A DNA stretch of 64,000 nucleotides from Pseudazoarcus sp963975885. Lineage in GTDB: Bacteria; Pseudomonadota; Gammaproteobacteria; Burkholderiales; Rhodocyclaceae. Shown piece by piece: positions 62,193 through 64,000 of the stretch (its first letter is position 1; every line of letters starts with the position of its first letter). The position numbers and the translations under genes were made by a program. The notes under the pieces were generated by a model. It made no database searches. It was not told the origin of the DNA and saw only the letters and a list, made by a program, of their open reading frames with translations. Where the stretch lies: assembly GCA_963975885.1 (NCBI GenBank), contig CAXBIS010000003.1, positions 124,001-188,000 of the forward strand, written 5' to 3'.

Positions 62193-63026
62193 ATGGCCAT
62201 CGCATCGATTCGTCCGGCGGCAGTCGCCGGGCACTTCTACCCTGCCGACCCGGAACTGCTTCGTGCACAGGTCGGCGAACTGCTGACCGGCGCGATTCCT
62301 GCCGAGGAACTGACCGCCGCACCCAAGGCGGTCGTCGTACCGCACGCCGGCTACCTCTACTCGGGCGCGATTGCGGCCAACGGCTATGCGTCACTTCTCG
62401 GCTTGCGCGGCAAGATCCGGCGCGTGGTGCTGCTCGGGCCGCCGCACCGCATACCGGTCGCCGGCTTTGCGCTGGCGGCCGCCCAGGGGTTCTCCACGCC
62501 ACTGGGTGTGGTGCCTGTCGACCGGGGCACATGGGCCATGCTGCAGACCCAGCCGGACGTCGCGGTGGACGACCGTCCGCACGCGCTCGAGCACTGCATC
62601 GAAGTCCAGTTGCCGTTCCTCCAGACCCTGCTCGACCACTTCGAGATCGTACCGTTGCTGGTCGGCTCGGTCATGCCGGAACGGGTCGCCGACGTGCTGG
62701 ACATGCTGTGGGGCGGGCCGGAGACATTGTTCGTCGTCAGTTCCGACCTGTCGCACTACCTGTCCTACGAAGACTCGCGCGCACTCGACCGCGCCACGGC
62801 CCGCCAGATGCTCGAATTACGCCCCTGCCTGCACGGGGAGCAGGCCTGCGGTGCGCATTCGCTCAACGGATTGTTGCTGGCCTGCGCGCGACGCGGACTC
62901 GAACCCTATTTGCTGGATCTGCGCAACTCCGGCGACACCGCAGGCGACCGCAGCCGGGTCGTGGGCTATGCTAGCGTCGCCTTTGTCGAATTTCCCACGG
63001 ACCGGCCCCATGCCCTCCGACACTGA
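62193..63026 (+). CDS. amrB: AmmeMemoRadiSam system protein B (MEMO1 family)
   Basis: 277-aa member of the Memo family, related to class III extradiol dioxygenases and found from archaea to humans. Seen: AAVAGHFYPADP start, VVVPHAGYLYSG and SSDLSHYLSY (histidines at candidate metal positions), EHCIEVQLPFLQ. A GGAAGGAAGA ribosome site precedes the ATG. It overlaps amrA by 17 nt. Enzymatic role is unknown; human MEMO1 has been tied to metal binding. Confidence 0.9.
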   Translation: MAIASIRPAAVAGHFYPADPELLRAQVGELLTGAIPAEELTAAPKAVVVPHAGYLYSGAIAANGYASLLGLRGKIRRVVLLGPPHRIPVAGFALAAAQGFSTPLGVVPVDRGTWAMLQTQPDVAVDDRPHALEHCIEVQLPFLQTLLDHFEIVPLLVGSVMPERVADVLDMLWGGPETLFVVSSDLSHYLSYEDSRALDRATARQMLELRPCLHGEQACGAHSLNGLLLACARRGLEPYLLDLRNSGDTAGDRSRVVGYASVAFVEFPTDRPHALRH

Positions 63027-63558
63027 CCCCGGCCCGGCCCTCATTGCCCGTGCGCGTGCAGCAATCGCCGCGCATCTGGACATCGCAATACCGCCGGCAC
63101 CCGAACACCGGCGATTCGGCGAACGTGGCGCGAGCTTCATTACGCTGCGGCGCGACGGGCAACTTCGCGGGTGTATCGGCAGCGTGCGCGCACGTCGTTC
63201 GCTGGGTGAGGATATCGACGAGAACGCGGTCGCTGCGGCCAGCCGGGATCCACGCTTCGCGCCGCTCACCGCCGACGAGTTCGAGACCCTGGACATCGAG
63301 GTTTCCGTGCTCTCACGCCCTGATCTGCTGTCCACGCCGGGAGAGGCGGCGTTGCTCGAAGTGCTGCGCCCCGGCGAACACGGGGTGATCCTGCATGGCG
63401 GCTGCCGCAACGCGACCTTTCTGCCCCAGGTCTGGGAGCAACTGCCCGAGCCGTCGCGCTTTCTCAGTGAGCTCAAGCGCAAGGCCGGGCTCGCGCCCGA
63501 CCATCCGGGTGAGGATCTGCTGTTTGCGACCTTTACGGTCGACAAATGGAGCGAATGA
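63010..63558 (+). CDS. amrA: AmmeMemoRadiSam system protein A (AMMECR1 family)
   Basis: 182-aa AMMECR1-domain protein of unknown function. Seen: the conserved core ASFITLRRDGQLRGCIGS (the RGCIG motif of AMMECR1), DPRFAPLTADEF, and the C-terminal VILHGGCRNATFLPQVWEQL. Begins inside the amrB end (17-nt overlap) and is followed 22 nt later by amrS. Co-translation supports a shared function. Confidence 0.9.
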   Translation: MPSDTDPGPALIARARAAIAAHLDIAIPPAPEHRRFGERGASFITLRRDGQLRGCIGSVRARRSLGEDIDENAVAAASRDPRFAPLTADEFETLDIEVSVLSRPDLLSTPGEAALLEVLRPGEHGVILHGGCRNATFLPQVWEQLPEPSRFLSELKRKAGLAPDHPGEDLLFATFTVDKWSE

Positions 63559-63580
63559 CACACTCTGCGGTCGAACCGGC

Positions 63581-64000
63581 ATGAACGCTGCCCATCCCGC
63601 CCGCTACTGGCACGCCCTCGATGACGTTCGCATCCAGTGCGATCTGTGCCCGCGGCTGTGTCGCCTTCACGAAGGTCAGCGCGGCGCGTGCTTCGTGCGC
63701 CAGAGAGAGCACGACACGATGGTGCTGACCACCTGGGGGCGCAGTTCGGGGTTCTGCGTCGACCCCATCGAGAAAAAGCCGCTCAACCACTTCTTTCCGG
63801 GCTCCGGCGTGCTCTCCTTCGGTACCGCAGGCTGCAACCTCGCGTGCAAGTTCTGCCAGAACTGGGACATCTCCAAGTCGCGTGACATGGACCGCCTGAT
63901 GCATTCGGCCACACCCGAGGCGATTGCCGATACGGCCGCACGGCTGGGCTGCCGCAGCATCGCGTTCACGTACAACGATCCGGTGATCTTTGCCGAGTAC
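63581..64000 (+). CDS. amrS: AmmeMemoRadiSam system radical SAM enzyme (5' part)
   Basis: First 140 codons of a radical SAM protein that runs off the right edge. Seen: an N-terminal cysteine set CDLCPRLCRLHEGQRGAC, then the radical SAM cluster motif CNLACKFCQNW near residue 86, and IEKKPLNHFFPGSGVLSFG before it. Related to pyruvate formate-lyase-activating-type enzymes. It follows amrA by 22 nt. Substrate unknown. Confidence 0.9.
   Translation, partial: MNAAHPARYWHALDDVRIQCDLCPRLCRLHEGQRGACFVRQREHDTMVLTTWGRSSGFCVDPIEKKPLNHFFPGSGVLSFGTAGCNLACKFCQNWDISKSRDMDRLMHSATPEAIADTAARLGCRSIAFTYNDPVIFAEY

Overview
The window is 64 kb of compact, GC-rich chromosome from a proteobacterium. My best placement is Betaproteobacteria, probably Rhodocyclales (Azoarcus/Thauera-like). 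This rests on the gene order iscR-to-iscX / prmB-dapE-pilU-dapD-dapC / smc-zipA-ligA-galU, the egtB-egtD pair and the amr cluster. It is recollection of gene order plus inference, not a search result. I see no rRNA, tRNA, IS element, prophage or CRISPR array. No gene-free stretch exceeds 300 bases. Essentially all genes are housekeeping or core metabolism.

Layout, left to right. (1) 0-7.2 kb: gloB (partial), divergent from a SAM methyltransferase-rnhA-dnaQ run; then a reverse-strand run suhB-mutS-PABS-domain protein; then trmJ forward. (2) 7.2-14.8 kb: cysE, then a full iron-sulfur assembly operon (iscR, an additional NifS-type desulfurase, iscS, iscU, iscA, hscB, hscA, fdx, iscX). It starts at a promoter carrying two IscR-type palindromes and ends at a strong terminator. 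(3) 14.8-20.2 kb, reverse: prmB, and the lysine/diaminopimelate genes dapE, dapD and dapC with pilU among them. (4) 20.3-28 kb, forward: smc, then zipA-ligA-galU coupled by overlapping stops and starts. (5) 28-33 kb: typA (reverse), a methylthioinosine/methylthioadenosine phosphorylase (forward), and egtB-egtD for ergothioneine (reverse).

(6) 33.2-39.5 kb, reverse: a tripartite RND efflux operon ending in a small DUF4124 periplasmic protein. (7) 39.6-44.4 kb, reverse: LysR regulator-radA, then tsaB-rimI-family 4 uracil-DNA glycosylase, and a small basic exported protein. (8) 44.6-48.6 kb, forward: ompR-envZ coupled to a truncated haemoglobin, then yciI-bolA-ppiC. (9) 48.6-53.3 kb, reverse: a lone CbiM-like membrane protein, etfA, etfB, tatD, ppx. 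(10) 53.5-60.3 kb: ppk1, relA (reverse), a DMT transporter, mtfA and a host-attachment-family protein. (11) 60.3-64 kb: thpR-ispF-ispD (reverse) and the amrB-amrA-amrS (AmmeMemoRadiSam) cluster, whose last gene runs off the right edge.

Themes: a cysteine-to-Fe-S axis (cysE next to isc), polyphosphate/ppGpp stress physiology (ppx, ppk, relA) and thiol redox protection (egtB/egtD, gloB). Translational coupling through ATGA, GTGA and TTGA overlaps is frequent, and several genes start at GTG or TTG. The least understood part is the amr cluster, a conserved three-gene system of unknown biochemical function.
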